Counted from the first letter of the stretch, positions 27,728-36,297 are shown. The stretch is 64,000 nucleotides of DNA from UBA11612 sp964475755 (GCA_964475755.1 CAYYXR010000002.1:124001-188000); one strand, 5' to 3'. Numbers and translations are program-made. The notes: generated from the letters alone by a model not told the origin.

Positions 27728-28300
27728 CTATTTCTTCCGGAAAGCGTCCAGAGTGACGACGTTTCCGGCTTCTTCCTCGTCTGACGGGGTCTCTTCCGAG
27801 GTGGCCGGTTCCGGTGGCTGCAGCGCCCGGCGAGCGTTCTTAAAGTGTTGAGATATCTTGGAAGAATCCACATGCACCGGTCCGTCAAAGGCTGGATCGG
27901 CGGCATCGTCGTCCATGTCCTCTTCGTCCTCCGCCAGTTCTTCGAATTCGACATGGAACTGGAGGCCGAATTTGGCGTGAGGGTCGGCAAAGGCCGTCAC
28001 CGCGTCAAAGGGTACCGATAGTCGCTGATTGACGCCGGAAAAGCTGAGGACAATCTCGAAATGCTCGTCGTCGACAACAAGATCCCAATACTGATGCTGA
28101 AGCACAATCGTCATCTCATTTGGATGAAGGGCACGCAAGGTGTCGGCCATCTCGACGCCGGGATGTGTAGTATCGAAGGTAATATAAAAGTGATGCGCAC
28201 CTGGCAGGCCTTGAGCCTCGGTAATCTTCAGCGCTTGACGCAAGACTCCCCTGAGGGCGTCTTCCACCATGCGTTCATAACTGAGTGTCGTAATGTCCAT
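27728..28300 (-). CDS. sspB: ClpXP adaptor protein SspB (alphaproteobacterial type)
   Basis: SspB binds the tmRNA-encoded tag on stalled-ribosome products and tethers them to ClpXP for degradation. The 190-residue protein has the tag-binding domain in the first ~125 residues (QALKITEAQGLPGAHHFYIT, FDTTHPGVEM, QYWDLVVDDEHFEI). An acidic flexible linker follows. It ends in a conserved ClpX-binding XB tail, VVTLDAFRKK. The ssrA gene encoding the tag is immediately upstream on the same strand. No clear ribosome-binding sequence precedes the ATG. Confidence 0.92.
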   Translation of the reverse strand: MDITTLSYERMVEDALRGVLRQALKITEAQGLPGAHHFYITFDTTHPGVEMADTLRALHPNEMTIVLQHQYWDLVVDDEHFEIVLSFSGVNQRLSVPFDAVTAFADPHAKFGLQFHVEFEELAEDEEDMDDDAADPAFDGPVHVDSSKISQHFKNARRALQPPEPATSEETPSDEEEAGNVVTLDAFRKK

Positions 28301-28482
28301 GACTATGTTTATAAGCAGAACATGTTCGTCGAGGCTATATCCAGTGTTTTTTTAAGGCATGCATTTTTAGTGCGTCTCTCAGCTTACCTACCGGTATTTG
28401 ACACTCTAATGCGCGTTAGGTTGCGTATTTAATGGGCGATTGACCAAATGCGCTGCATTCAAAGGGATATTCGAGATAAAGT

Positions 28483-28768
28483 GGGGGGCTTCTGTTGCCC
28501 GGTGCCCCCCGAACCGCGTTCACTGCCTAAGCAGCAACGGCGTACTCAACGTTGTCGTTGGCACTTTTAAGATTGGCCCGATAACGGCGGTACCATGCCG
28601 GGAACAACTACTGTCTTTACCACGCACGTCGAGCCTGTTTCGCCCCCGTAAGGCCCAGCGGAATATGGATTCCAGTCTGAGCGAAATGGTGGAGGCGCCG
28701 GGCACTGCCCCCGGGTCCGCTACGCTTATTTCACAGCAGGTTTAGCGCCATAGCCGCTTAAGCGGCCC
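28483..28768 (-). ncRNA. ssrA: transfer-messenger RNA, circularly permuted two-piece type
   Basis: tmRNA rescues stalled ribosomes and appends a degradation tag. On the minus strand the acceptor piece comes first and ends GCCTCCACCA at 28687, with a T-arm-like CCGGG/CCCGG stem. The coding piece starts near 28647 with GGGGGCGAAACAGG. GGGGGCG pairs with CGCCTCC to form the acceptor stem, including the G3-U70 pair that specifies alanine. The reading frame at 28527-28562 encodes ANDNVEYAVAA then TAG. A GC-rich hairpin (28483-28510) follows. Acceptor-before-coding order is the alphaproteobacterial permutation. Outer ends are approximate. Confidence 0.92.
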
Positions 28769-28773
28769 CCACA

Positions 28774-28802
28774 ATATAAGGCCGGACGGTTAATTTTGCC
28801 AC
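28774..28802 (-). promoter_or_regulatory. predicted ssrA promoter
   Basis: On the minus strand GTGGCA (28797-28802) and TTATAT (28774-28779) are separated by 17 nt. This would start transcription near 28767, just ahead of the GCCGCTTAAGCGGC palindrome that begins the acceptor piece. Confidence 0.5.
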
Positions 28803-28814
28803 ACCGGCTCTAGA

Positions 28815-28842
28815 CTGCGGAAATTTCGGGGATTTTCCGCAG
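28815..28842. repeat. inverted repeat between ssrA and thyA
   Basis: Perfect 9-nt arms CTGCGGAAA / TTTCCGCAG are separated by 10 nt. The repeat lies 25 nt before the thyA ATG and upstream of the divergent ssrA promoter. It could be an operator or a 5'-UTR hairpin of thyA mRNA. Confidence 0.5.
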
Positions 28843-28866
28843 GTGGAATGGCGGTATAACAGGGGC

Positions 28867-29661
28867 ATGCAACAATATCTGGATTTGCTGGACCGCGTTC
28901 TGAAGGATGGCGCGAAGAAGTCCGACCGCACCGGAACCGGAACACTCAGTGTGTTTGGTCATCAAATGCGGTTCAATCTGGCGGACGGATTTCCGCTCCT
29001 CACCACCAAAAAGCTGCACGTCAAATCGATCGTGCATGAGCTTCTATGGTTCCTGAAAGGGGACACAAATATCAAATATCTAACCGAGAACGGTGTCTCC
29101 ATCTGGAATGAATGGGCGGACGAAAATGGCGACCTCGGCCCGGTGTACGGATACCAGTGGCGGTCTTGGCCGGCGCCGGACGGCACAAAGATCGATCAGA
29201 TCAAAAATCTCGTGAGTTCGATCCACACCAATCCGGATAGCCGCAGACATATCGTGACAGCCTGGAATCCGGCGGACGTGGAAGACATGGCGTTGCCGCC
29301 GTGCCACTGCCTGTTTCAGTTTTACGTCGCGGACGGACGGTTGTCGTGTCAGCTTTATCAACGTAGTGCCGACATTTTCCTCGGCGTTCCGTTCAATATT
29401 GCGTCCTACGCCTTGCTGACATTGATGGTCGCCCAGGTGACCGGATTAGAGCCCGGTGACTTTGTTCATACTCTTGGCGACGCACACCTTTATTCGAATC
29501 ATCTGGAACAAGCGCATATTCAATTGACACGCGCGCCGAGGCCTTTACCGCGTTTGGTACTTAATCCCGGCGTGGGGAACATTTTCGGTTTCCAATTTGA
29601 GGATTTTACGCTGGAGGGCTACGACCCGCACCCACACATTGCAGCGAAGGTGGCGGTCTAG
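28867..29661 (+). CDS. thyA: thymidylate synthase ThyA
   Basis: ThyA methylates dUMP to dTMP using methylene-tetrahydrofolate, producing dihydrofolate that FolA (next plus-strand gene) recycles. The product is 264 residues from ATG 28867, the classical length. It starts MQQYLDLLDRVL and contains DRTGTGTLSVFG. The catalytic cysteine is C146 in ALPPCHCLFQFYV, and QRSADIFLGVPFN binds nucleotide. A longer frame from GTG 28843 is open but adds residues the family lacks. A strong hairpin follows the stop. Confidence 0.97.
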   Translation: MQQYLDLLDRVLKDGAKKSDRTGTGTLSVFGHQMRFNLADGFPLLTTKKLHVKSIVHELLWFLKGDTNIKYLTENGVSIWNEWADENGDLGPVYGYQWRSWPAPDGTKIDQIKNLVSSIHTNPDSRRHIVTAWNPADVEDMALPPCHCLFQFYVADGRLSCQLYQRSADIFLGVPFNIASYALLTLMVAQVTGLEPGDFVHTLGDAHLYSNHLEQAHIQLTRAPRPLPRLVLNPGVGNIFGFQFEDFTLEGYDPHPHIAAKVAV

Positions 29662-29681
29662 CCCAAGGCCCTTGAATCAAA

Positions 29682-29715
29682 AAGGGCGCCGGCTGATGTA
29701 GTGCACGGCGCCCTT
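29682..29715. terminator. bidirectional terminator between thyA and the small secreted protein gene
   Basis: A perfect 10-bp stem (AAGGGCGCCG / CGGCGCCCTT) with a 14-nt loop lies between two convergent genes. On the minus strand it is followed by a T-run (CTTTTTGATT), so it works best for the minus-strand gene. On the plus strand the T tract is weak. Confidence 0.75.
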
Positions 29716-29742
29716 CCTAATTTAACTATGGTCGGCTGAGAA

Positions 29743-30039
29743 CTATTTGCCTTTGTTTTGGTAGGCTTCCTGAGCCGCATTCCATTTGGCAAGTGCCTCA
29801 TTGTATTCGTTGACTGTGCACTCGTTAAATTCGGCGAACTTGTTTGAATACTCTTCCAATCCGTTGATGGCTTCTTCCATCTCTTTACTGGTGGCCGTTG
29901 CGCCGTCATCGGGAATATCCGGTGGATTTGGTGTAGGCCCGCACGCCGTTTCCGCCGCCCAAGCGCCTGAAGCGCTCGCGAGCAGAACAGCTGCGGCCAA
30001 CGCAGCTATCCGATTGGTTGCTGAAATCGTCGTTTTCAT
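29743..30039 (-). CDS. small secreted protein of unknown function
   Basis: I do not recognise the family. The 98-residue product starts at ATG 30039 with an ideal AAGGAGG ribosome-binding sequence 7 nt upstream. It has a clear signal peptide ending near ASGAWAAE (about 28-31). The mature part is about 70 residues, acidic and helical, with two cysteines (ACGPTPNPP and FNECTVNEY) that could form a disulfide. It ends in a lysine-rich tail. The same frame stays open further upstream, but the ribosome-binding site and signal peptide fix this start. It has its own predicted promoter and lies between thyA and folA on the opposite strand. Confidence 0.75.
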   Translation of the reverse strand: MKTTISATNRIAALAAAVLLASASGAWAAETACGPTPNPPDIPDDGATATSKEMEEAINGLEEYSNKFAEFNECTVNEYNEALAKWNAAQEAYQNKGK

Positions 30040-30167
30040 GGTCGTTCCTCCTTGCGAATCTGACCTGTAATGTCGATGCCCGTTCCGTGAGGGTGGGCTG
30101 GATCGGGCGACAGATGCGCTCTCGCCAGCGCCCGCGCGAGGAGGTGCATCCAGGCTGCGGTATAGCG

Positions 30168-30197
30168 ATTCTAGCACGGTGTTTCCGGCAAAGTCAG
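30168..30197 (-). promoter_or_regulatory. predicted promoter of the small secreted protein gene
   Basis: On the minus strand CTGACT (30192-30197) is 18 nt from TAGAAT (30168-30173), which is preceded by TGC and so resembles an extended -10. The implied leader is about 120 nt long. Confidence 0.45.
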
Positions 30198-30244
30198 GGC
30201 ATTTTCGGGTATTTTCTGGGGCGCAGGCGAGGTAAGAGCAAGGC

Positions 30245-30796
30245 ATGGCGAGCGACCACGAGAAATCATTGGGAATAGATGAGCTGCGCACACCTGTCGC
30301 CGTTGCGATGATTGTCGCCCGGGCGGAGAACGGCGTTATAGGTAAGGGCGGCGCGCTTCCCTGGCACATCTCAGAGGACTTGAAACACTTCAAGCGCATG
30401 ACCGTCGGAAAACCGATCGTCATGGGACGCAAAACCTTCGAGTCTATTGGAAAGCCGCTGCCAAAGCGTACGAACATTGTCATAACGCGCAACCGCAACT
30501 GGTCGGCCGAGGGTGTGGTGACAGCTGAAGACCTCCCCACCGCTTTGGCGCTGGCCTTTGAGAATGCCCACAGCACGGGTGCCGATGAGGTCATGATTAT
30601 TGGCGGAGCGGAGATTTATTCACAAGCGCTTACCCACGCCGCGCGGATATATCTGACGGAGGTTCATGCTGACTACGATGGTGACGCTGTGCTAGCTCTT
30701 GATCTTTCTGACTGGCGTGAAGTATCGAGAGAGCGGCGCCCGGCAAACGGCGATGGTGCACCTTCTTTCAGCTTTGTTGAGCTTCGGCGTGCCTAG
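30245..30796 (+). CDS. folA: dihydrofolate reductase FolA
   Basis: FolA reduces dihydrofolate to tetrahydrofolate with NADPH, closing the cycle opened by ThyA. The 183-residue protein has the DHFR motifs VAMIVARAENGVIGKGGALPW and MGRKTFESIG, and the NADPH-binding segment MIIGGAEIYSQAL. The first ~16 residues (MASDHEKSLGIDELRT) precede the usual start of the fold, so a shorter protein is possible, but no better internal start is apparent. The stop overlaps that of the convergent protease gene in a CTAG palindrome. Confidence 0.95.
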   Translation: MASDHEKSLGIDELRTPVAVAMIVARAENGVIGKGGALPWHISEDLKHFKRMTVGKPIVMGRKTFESIGKPLPKRTNIVITRNRNWSAEGVVTAEDLPTALALAFENAHSTGADEVMIIGGAEIYSQALTHAARIYLTEVHADYDGDAVLALDLSDWREVSRERRPANGDGAPSFSFVELRRA

Positions 30797-32883
30797 CCGG
30801 AGGCGGTTAAGGTGCATACTGCGGTCATGTCAGTGATCACTCCGGCTGCTTGATTGTCGACAAGCAGTTGAATGTAACCGGAAAACTGACTGTCTGCTTT
30901 TATCACGTAGTGATACATGTTGCTGGCCGGATTGAAGGGCGGAAAAACGGACTCTTCAGCATCAGAAACATTTAGAAGTTTTTGCCCGTTGGCATCGATT
31001 GTACCGCTTGTAAACGTGCCAAGCCTATTTCCATTGCGCGCGTCATACATGGTGAATTGAATGTTTACAGGGTCGACCCCGGTGTTGTGGACGATCAGAG
31101 TTGAGGGGTAGCCATTGTCCAGTAACGAAGAATGCGCGCCAATGACGGTACGCGTATCGGATGTTGTCGTGCTGTCACAGGTGCTAAGATTTGTAAGCGT
31201 GCCGTCGGCGGGGCGCCACAGGACATGTTGGAAATAGCCCGAAAAAGTAGACCGAATTGAAACGGAATAAAAAGCAGGTATAGCGAAAGGTTGGTCGGCC
31301 CCGTTTTCGATATCTTTTATATAGAATTGCAGTTCGGCACCTGGGTCGATCGTCGAGCTGGTCCAGGTTCCAAGCACTTCTCCGCTCACGTAATTCGCCA
31401 AAGTGACATCCACAGTTCCCGCCGCGCTGCCGGCGTTATAAAATCGCAAGAACGATTGGGATGTTAGCTGATCTGATGAAAAGACAGCTGCGACGCGCAA
31501 GCCCTCAGTGCTGCTCACCGCACCTTCCGGCGTATAGCTCATCCAGTCCGATACAAGTGATTGATTGAAACTTGAGTACCACGGACCGCCGGCCTCGTCG
31601 TTTACGCCGTCTCCATAGCTTAGGATGCCGACTAATCGGCGCTGCGCGGTGAACTGGTCGGTTGCAAAGAAGGGGCCCCCGGAATTACCGCCGCTGGCAT
31701 CTATTGCAAATTCACGGACCGCTGAATTTTGCAATGAGCTTGAGCTAGACGTCGTTGCCCCTTCGTCAAAATACTGTGTTTGAACGGATTGGCCGTTCAC
31801 GGATGCGGGATACCCTGCGCTTGTCACCGTATTAGTGGTATCTTGAAAGACGACGGGTATAAATGTGCCGGTGTACGTGAACGGTGTATCGAATTGAACT
31901 GCGGCAAAATCGTAGCGGTACTCAGTGGCGGCATAGCTGTCTTCGCCGGAAATTTCCGTCCAGGTTTGTGTTGTTTTGACAAAGGCCAAATCCGAATTGG
32001 AATAGGGGCTTACGGTATTGCTGCCCGGGGGCGATTGATATCGTCCCGGAAAAAAGAACGCCGCATTTAAAAATCCGCCCTCGCTGTTGTCGTGAATGCA
32101 GTGACCCGCCGTCAGAACCACGTATGCGCTGACGAGAGTTCCGCTGCAGCGAAAGCTGTTGCCGCTGGGGAAAGTCGCAACCAAATATCCAATCGTGTTC
32201 CAAGGGTAGGTCAGCGTGTTCGAAACGACGGCTCTGTCTTCGACGCCGACGGTCACTGGGCTTTTGTCGGACTCCATAAATGAAAACAGCGCCTCTAGGG
32301 GCGCCGTTGCGCTGTGATCGTTTTCATTGGGGGGCGAGAACCCCGCCTTCTTAAACGACTTTATGGCTGGGATGGGCGGTATCTCGATTCGGTTCGCCGG
32401 CTTTTCATTTGCACCGGGCAATGGGGTTGGCTTGATGGCGCGTTTCAGCGGCATAGGCTTAACGTTCTGCGGCTCGGTGATGTTCTGTTGAAACGCCTGA
32501 GGTCTTTCGTTGTTCGAGGTGGCGTTTGCTTCCGGGGCCCCTACGTTTGACGCGTCCTTCAAAAAGGCACGCGCCTCACCCACGCTCATTTGCCGCGCTT
32601 CGGGTACAATGAGGCTAATGCACGCGAGCCGCCGACTGCCGCCCACTTCCGCATAAATTTCATGCCATTCGTGATAGCGGCCGTTAATGACCTGACCCAT
32701 GTGGCGTACGCCGGCTGCCGTAGCCGCATTGACGGATGCGCAATTGTAAGAGGAAAGATCCGGGATGTTGAATGGCCGACTCTGCGCCATTGCACTCTGC
32801 ATCCCGCTCAGAATAGTGAGCGCAATCACGCCGCCTATTAGCGGCATCAGCTTATTGCAGAGATTGGAACAACGCGCGCGCAT
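30793..32883 (-). CDS. secreted trypsin-like serine protease with two C-terminal tandem repeats
   Basis: A 696-residue exported protein. It has a signal peptide (residues 1 to about 33), then a roughly 70-residue domain with two cysteines, and a proline-rich linker (about 120-185). The chymotrypsin-fold protease has H261 (LTAGHC), D325 (YRYDFAAV) and S401 (GGNSGGPF). The C-terminal half holds two homologous beta-rich repeats, about 463-569 and 578-690. Both contain G(T)(W/F)TS(S/G)TID and FSGY(F/I)Q blocks and end with a cysteine. No membrane anchor is seen. The substrate is unknown. The repeats may bind the surface or substrate. Confidence 0.82.
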   Translation of the reverse strand: MRARCSNLCNKLMPLIGGVIALTILSGMQSAMAQSRPFNIPDLSSYNCASVNAATAAGVRHMGQVINGRYHEWHEIYAEVGGSRRLACISLIVPEARQMSVGEARAFLKDASNVGAPEANATSNNERPQAFQQNITEPQNVKPMPLKRAIKPTPLPGANEKPANRIEIPPIPAIKSFKKAGFSPPNENDHSATAPLEALFSFMESDKSPVTVGVEDRAVVSNTLTYPWNTIGYLVATFPSGNSFRCSGTLVSAYVVLTAGHCIHDNSEGGFLNAAFFFPGRYQSPPGSNTVSPYSNSDLAFVKTTQTWTEISGEDSYAATEYRYDFAAVQFDTPFTYTGTFIPVVFQDTTNTVTSAGYPASVNGQSVQTQYFDEGATTSSSSSLQNSAVREFAIDASGGNSGGPFFATDQFTAQRRLVGILSYGDGVNDEAGGPWYSSFNQSLVSDWMSYTPEGAVSSTEGLRVAAVFSSDQLTSQSFLRFYNAGSAAGTVDVTLANYVSGEVLGTWTSSTIDPGAELQFYIKDIENGADQPFAIPAFYSVSIRSTFSGYFQHVLWRPADGTLTNLSTCDSTTTSDTRTVIGAHSSLLDNGYPSTLIVHNTGVDPVNIQFTMYDARNGNRLGTFTSGTIDANGQKLLNVSDAEESVFPPFNPASNMYHYVIKADSQFSGYIQLLVDNQAAGVITDMTAVCTLTASG

Positions 32884-32942
32884 GTAATTCGCTTTGACTG
32901 CCTTCCGGTAAATTAATGTGCCGCAAAAAAATGGCGAATTTG

Positions 32943-32959
32943 CGATGATTTGGTCATCG
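32943..32959. other. short hairpin between mrp and the protease gene
   Basis: A 6-bp inverted repeat (CGATGA / TCATCG, 5-nt loop) is followed by TTTTC on the plus strand, but both flanking genes are on the minus strand. Its role as a terminator for mrp is doubtful. Confidence 0.25.
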
Positions 32960-32977
32960 TTTTCAGCTTACCGGGCT

Positions 32978-34069
32978 CTACCCCATTGAAATCCGCGGTG
33001 TCGCTTTTTTGTGGGCTCCCAATTTTTCCCAGATTTTTCGGGCAATTTCCAGATATGCCGCACTGTGAGGGGAACCCGGGTCCTGTACTGTGATTGGCGC
33101 GCCTTCGTCCGAAGTCTCGCGTATCTTGAGATCGAGCGGCACTTCCCCAAGAAATGGTGCATCGAGGTCTTCTGCCGCGCGCCGCGCGCCGCCGTGCGCA
33201 AATATCTCCTCCCGGTGGCCGCAATTGGAGCACACGTGATAGCTCATATTTTCGATAATACCGAGCACCGGTACTTCTACACGCCGGAACATATTCAGGC
33301 CCTTACGGGCGTCCAATAGCGCAATGTCCTGCGGAGTAGATACGATCACCGCGCCCGCCAAGGGTACGCGCTGCGACATCGTCAGTTGTGTGTCCCCGGT
33401 GCCTGGCGGCATATCGACGACCATGACGTCGATATCGCCCCATTCCACGTCGCGCAGCATTTGCTCCAATGCGCCCATGACCATCGGACCACGCCAGATG
33501 ATCGGGTTGTCTTCGGCAACCATGAAGCCGATGGACATGACCTTCACGCCGTGCGCCTCTAGCGGATAAACTCTTTTCCCATCCGAAACAGGCTTTTGAG
33601 TCGCAAGGCCAAACATGCGCGGCATGGACGGCCCGAACACGTCGGCGTCAAAAAGTGCAACCGCATGCCCCAACTGGGCGAGGGCGACGGCGATATTTGC
33701 GGCGGTGGTAGATTTACCGACGCCGCCTTTCCCCGAGGCGACGGCAACAATGTATTTGATGCTCGGCAGGGCCAGCTGCTCCCTCCGGGCCGGGCGTTGC
33801 TGAGATGGTTCTGGCTTTTGCTTTTGTGCCGTCAGGATCACGAACGCCGCTGAAACTTCAGGCAGGGCGCGTATGATTTTTTCAGCGGCTGTTCTGACCG
33901 GTTCAAGCTGCTCTCCAAGCCGGGCCGGCACCTCCAAGGTGACGGTGACTTTGCCGTTTGAGATGAGGACGTCTTTCACCCAGTCCCGTGCGACAATATC
34001 CAATCCGCCGGTACCGGAATCGACGGTTTTCAGCGCGCTTATAATTTGATCCTGGCTTACAGACTTCAT
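32978..34069 (-). CDS. mrp: Mrp/ApbC family iron-sulfur cluster carrier ATPase
   Basis: A P-loop ATPase that carries and transfers Fe-S clusters. The chosen ATG at 34069 gives about 363 residues. An N-terminal FSCA/DUF59-like domain (about 1-85) is followed by a linker and the deviant Walker A motif VASGKGGVGKSTTAANIA. Then come MPPGTGDTQLT and the cluster-binding CxxC in HVCSNCGHRE. The frame is open to 34144, but the extra residues are not typical. It is divergent from hflK. No obvious partner is nearby, though the class I fumarase is a possible Fe-S client. Confidence 0.93.
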   Translation of the reverse strand: MKSVSQDQIISALKTVDSGTGGLDIVARDWVKDVLISNGKVTVTLEVPARLGEQLEPVRTAAEKIIRALPEVSAAFVILTAQKQKPEPSQQRPARREQLALPSIKYIVAVASGKGGVGKSTTAANIAVALAQLGHAVALFDADVFGPSMPRMFGLATQKPVSDGKRVYPLEAHGVKVMSIGFMVAEDNPIIWRGPMVMGALEQMLRDVEWGDIDVMVVDMPPGTGDTQLTMSQRVPLAGAVIVSTPQDIALLDARKGLNMFRRVEVPVLGIIENMSYHVCSNCGHREEIFAHGGARRAAEDLDAPFLGEVPLDLKIRETSDEGAPITVQDPGSPHSAAYLEIARKIWEKLGAHKKATPRISMG

Positions 34070-34303
34070 GGCAACTCCAAGCAAAACCCGCAGGGACGAT
34101 AATAGATTAGCGGATCCCGTTGAAACCACTGCGCGGCGCCCCAATATGAATACACAGGGTAGTGGGTCTGGAATCCCATAGATTGTTGTCCGGCTTGCGT
34201 TGCGGCGGTATCGGCGTTGTCCTATAACGCCTTAAACGTCATTTTACGCGCAATTGCGCAGTCTCCGGGGACGGGGGAACCTATTAGGCAAAGGATTAGT
34301 CCA

Positions 34304-35434
34304 TTGTTTTACAAAAACCAAGGTGGAGGCCCCTGGGGCGGTGGGCCCTGGGGCGGCGGCAATGGCGGCGGCAACCCGTGGGGCGGGCGCCCCTCCGGCG
34401 GTGGCGGCGGGCCGCCTCCACCGGATTTGGAGGAATTGCTGCGTAGTGGCCAGGAAAAGCTCCGCCGGATGCTGCCCAAGGGCTTTGGCAACGCCAGGGC
34501 CCTGCTGCTGGCAGCGGCAGTCATCGTCCTTGTTTGGGGCGCGAGTGGCCTGTACCGCGTGCTTCCGGACGAGCAGGGCGTTGAACTCCTGTTCGGTCGA
34601 TATGTAAAGACGACGCAGCCGGGTCTGAATTATTGGTTTCCATCGCCCATTGGTGAAGTCCTCAGGCCAAAGGTGACGCAGACAAATCAGGCAACGGTCG
34701 GCTTCCGTGGCTCGGAACCGAACGTGCGTGCCGTACCTCAAGAAAGCCTCATGCTGGCAGGCGACCAGAACATCGTCGATGTTTGGTTCGTTGTGCAGTG
34801 GCGCATTCGCGACGCGGGTGATTTTCTCTTTAATATGCGTGATCCGGAAGGGACGGTGAAAGTCGCCGCCGAAAGCGCCGTGCGTGAAATCGTAGGCAAG
34901 AATCCTCTGCAAGCGGTGATGACGGACCAACGCGAGAGAATCGCGCAGGATTCACGCGACCTGCTTCAGGAAATTGTTGACGGATATGGGGCCGGTGTGA
35001 CGATTCTCGACTTACGCATCCAGAAAGCTGACCCGCCTTCTGACGTCATTGATGCGTTTAACGAGGTGCAGCGCGCCAAGCAGGACGAAGAACGCCTGCG
35101 CAATGAGGCATTGGCCTATCGCAATGATATTATTCCAAGAGCAAAGGGTGAAGCCGCGCGCATGGTTGAATCCGCGACCGCGGAGAAGGAAAAACTGATC
35201 CGGGAAGCCGAGGGTCAAGCCGCGCGATTCGACGCATTCTATGAAACCTACGTCGCCGACAAGGACATAACCGTTCGGCGCATGTATCTGGAAGCCATGC
35301 AGGAAGTCTTGGGCCGCTCGGATAAGATCATTATGGATGAGCAGGGTGGCAGCGGCGTCGTGCCTTATCTGCCTCTTCCAGAATTACAGAGGCGGCAAAC
35401 ACCGCAGCCGCAGCCACAAGCGCAAGGAGGTTGA
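34304..35434 (+). CDS. hflK: FtsH protease modulator HflK
   Basis: HflK forms, with HflC, a large periplasm-facing SPFH/prohibitin cage around the FtsH protease. The start is probably TTG 34304, preceded by AAAGGA 8 nt upstream. This gives about 376 residues with the typical glycine/tryptophan-rich cytoplasmic N-terminus (NQGGGPWGGG). A TTG at 34217 is also open. A membrane helix (about residues 65-85 of the short form), the SPFH domain (LLFGRYVKTTQPGLNYWFP) and a long helical region follow. Only 2 nt separate its stop from hflC. Confidence 0.93.
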   Translation: MFYKNQGGGPWGGGPWGGGNGGGNPWGGRPSGGGGGPPPPDLEELLRSGQEKLRRMLPKGFGNARALLLAAAVIVLVWGASGLYRVLPDEQGVELLFGRYVKTTQPGLNYWFPSPIGEVLRPKVTQTNQATVGFRGSEPNVRAVPQESLMLAGDQNIVDVWFVVQWRIRDAGDFLFNMRDPEGTVKVAAESAVREIVGKNPLQAVMTDQRERIAQDSRDLLQEIVDGYGAGVTILDLRIQKADPPSDVIDAFNEVQRAKQDEERLRNEALAYRNDIIPRAKGEAARMVESATAEKEKLIREAEGQAARFDAFYETYVADKDITVRRMYLEAMQEVLGRSDKIIMDEQGGSGVVPYLPLPELQRRQTPQPQPQAQGG

Positions 35435-35436
35435 TC

Positions 35437-36297
35437 ATGAGCACAAGACTCGTTGCGACTGTTGTTATTCTCGCCGCTGTGGTCATCGCAGCTTTAAGTT
35501 CGATGTTTACCGTGCATCAAACGCAGCAAGCGTTGGTGCTGCAATTCGGCGATCCTCGCCGCGTCATTACGGAACCGGGTCTCCATTTCAAAGTCCCGTT
35601 TATTCAAAACGTTCTGTATTACGAATCGCGTATTCTGGAGCTTGATCCGCAAGGGCAGGATATGGCGCTGGTCGATCAACGCCGTATCAACGTTGATTCA
35701 TTCGCCCGCTACAGGATCACCGATCCGTTGAAATTTTATCAGACGGTGATGACCGACACTGCGTTTCGCGACCGTTTTGGGAACATCTTGAACGGGAGCG
35801 TGCGTGATGCCCTTGGCCGTGCGGACCTGTCCGACGTGCTCGGTGATACCCGCCGCGAAGTCATGCGGCAAATCACCGAAGCGGTGAGGCGCCGGGCACC
35901 CGAATTTGGCGTGGAAGTCGTTGAGGTGCGCATTGGTCGGACGGAACTAACGGCCGACACCACGCAAGCCACGTATAACCGCATGCGTTCCGACCGTATG
36001 GCCGAGGCGGCGGATTTCCGCGGCCGAGGTCAGGAGCAGAAGCTGCGTATCGAAGCGGAAGCTGACCGCGAGCGCACCGTGTTGATTGCCGAAGCCGAAA
36101 AGCAGGCACAGACGCTCATCGGTGAAGGCGAAGCTCAGAGCCGTAAGATATTGAATGCGTCTCAGGGGCGTGACCCGCAGTTCTATGCCTTCTTCCGCGC
36201 CATGGAGGCATATCGTTCTGCATTGGGAGATGGGACCACCATGGTGCTCAGCCCGAAGTCGGAATTTTTCAGGTATTTCGATCAATTGCCTCGTTAG
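35437..36297 (+). CDS. hflC: FtsH protease modulator HflC
   Basis: Partner of HflK in the FtsH-regulating complex. The 286-residue protein has an N-terminal membrane helix (LVATVVILAAVVIAALSS), the SPFH domain (ALVLQFGDPRRVITEPGLHFKVP) and a coiled-coil region (AEADRERTVLIAEAEKQAQ). An AAGGAGG ribosome-binding sequence precedes the ATG by 6 nt and overlaps the end of hflK, so the two are co-translated. Confidence 0.95.
   Translation: MSTRLVATVVILAAVVIAALSSMFTVHQTQQALVLQFGDPRRVITEPGLHFKVPFIQNVLYYESRILELDPQGQDMALVDQRRINVDSFARYRITDPLKFYQTVMTDTAFRDRFGNILNGSVRDALGRADLSDVLGDTRREVMRQITEAVRRRAPEFGVEVVEVRIGRTELTADTTQATYNRMRSDRMAEAADFRGRGQEQKLRIEAEADRERTVLIAEAEKQAQTLIGEGEAQSRKILNASQGRDPQFYAFFRAMEAYRSALGDGTTMVLSPKSEFFRYFDQLPR

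Noticed and set aside
28318..28327. GAACATGTTC palindrome upstream of sspB as a possible SOS (LexA) box
   Set aside because: The half-site spacing is 2 nt, which fits neither the GTTC-N7-GTTC alphaproteobacterial box nor the GAAC-N4-GTTC type.
28440..28745. 101-codon plus-strand frame and 61-codon minus-strand frame over ssrA
   Set aside because: They overlap the tmRNA acceptor and coding pieces. The only meaningful frame there is the short tag.
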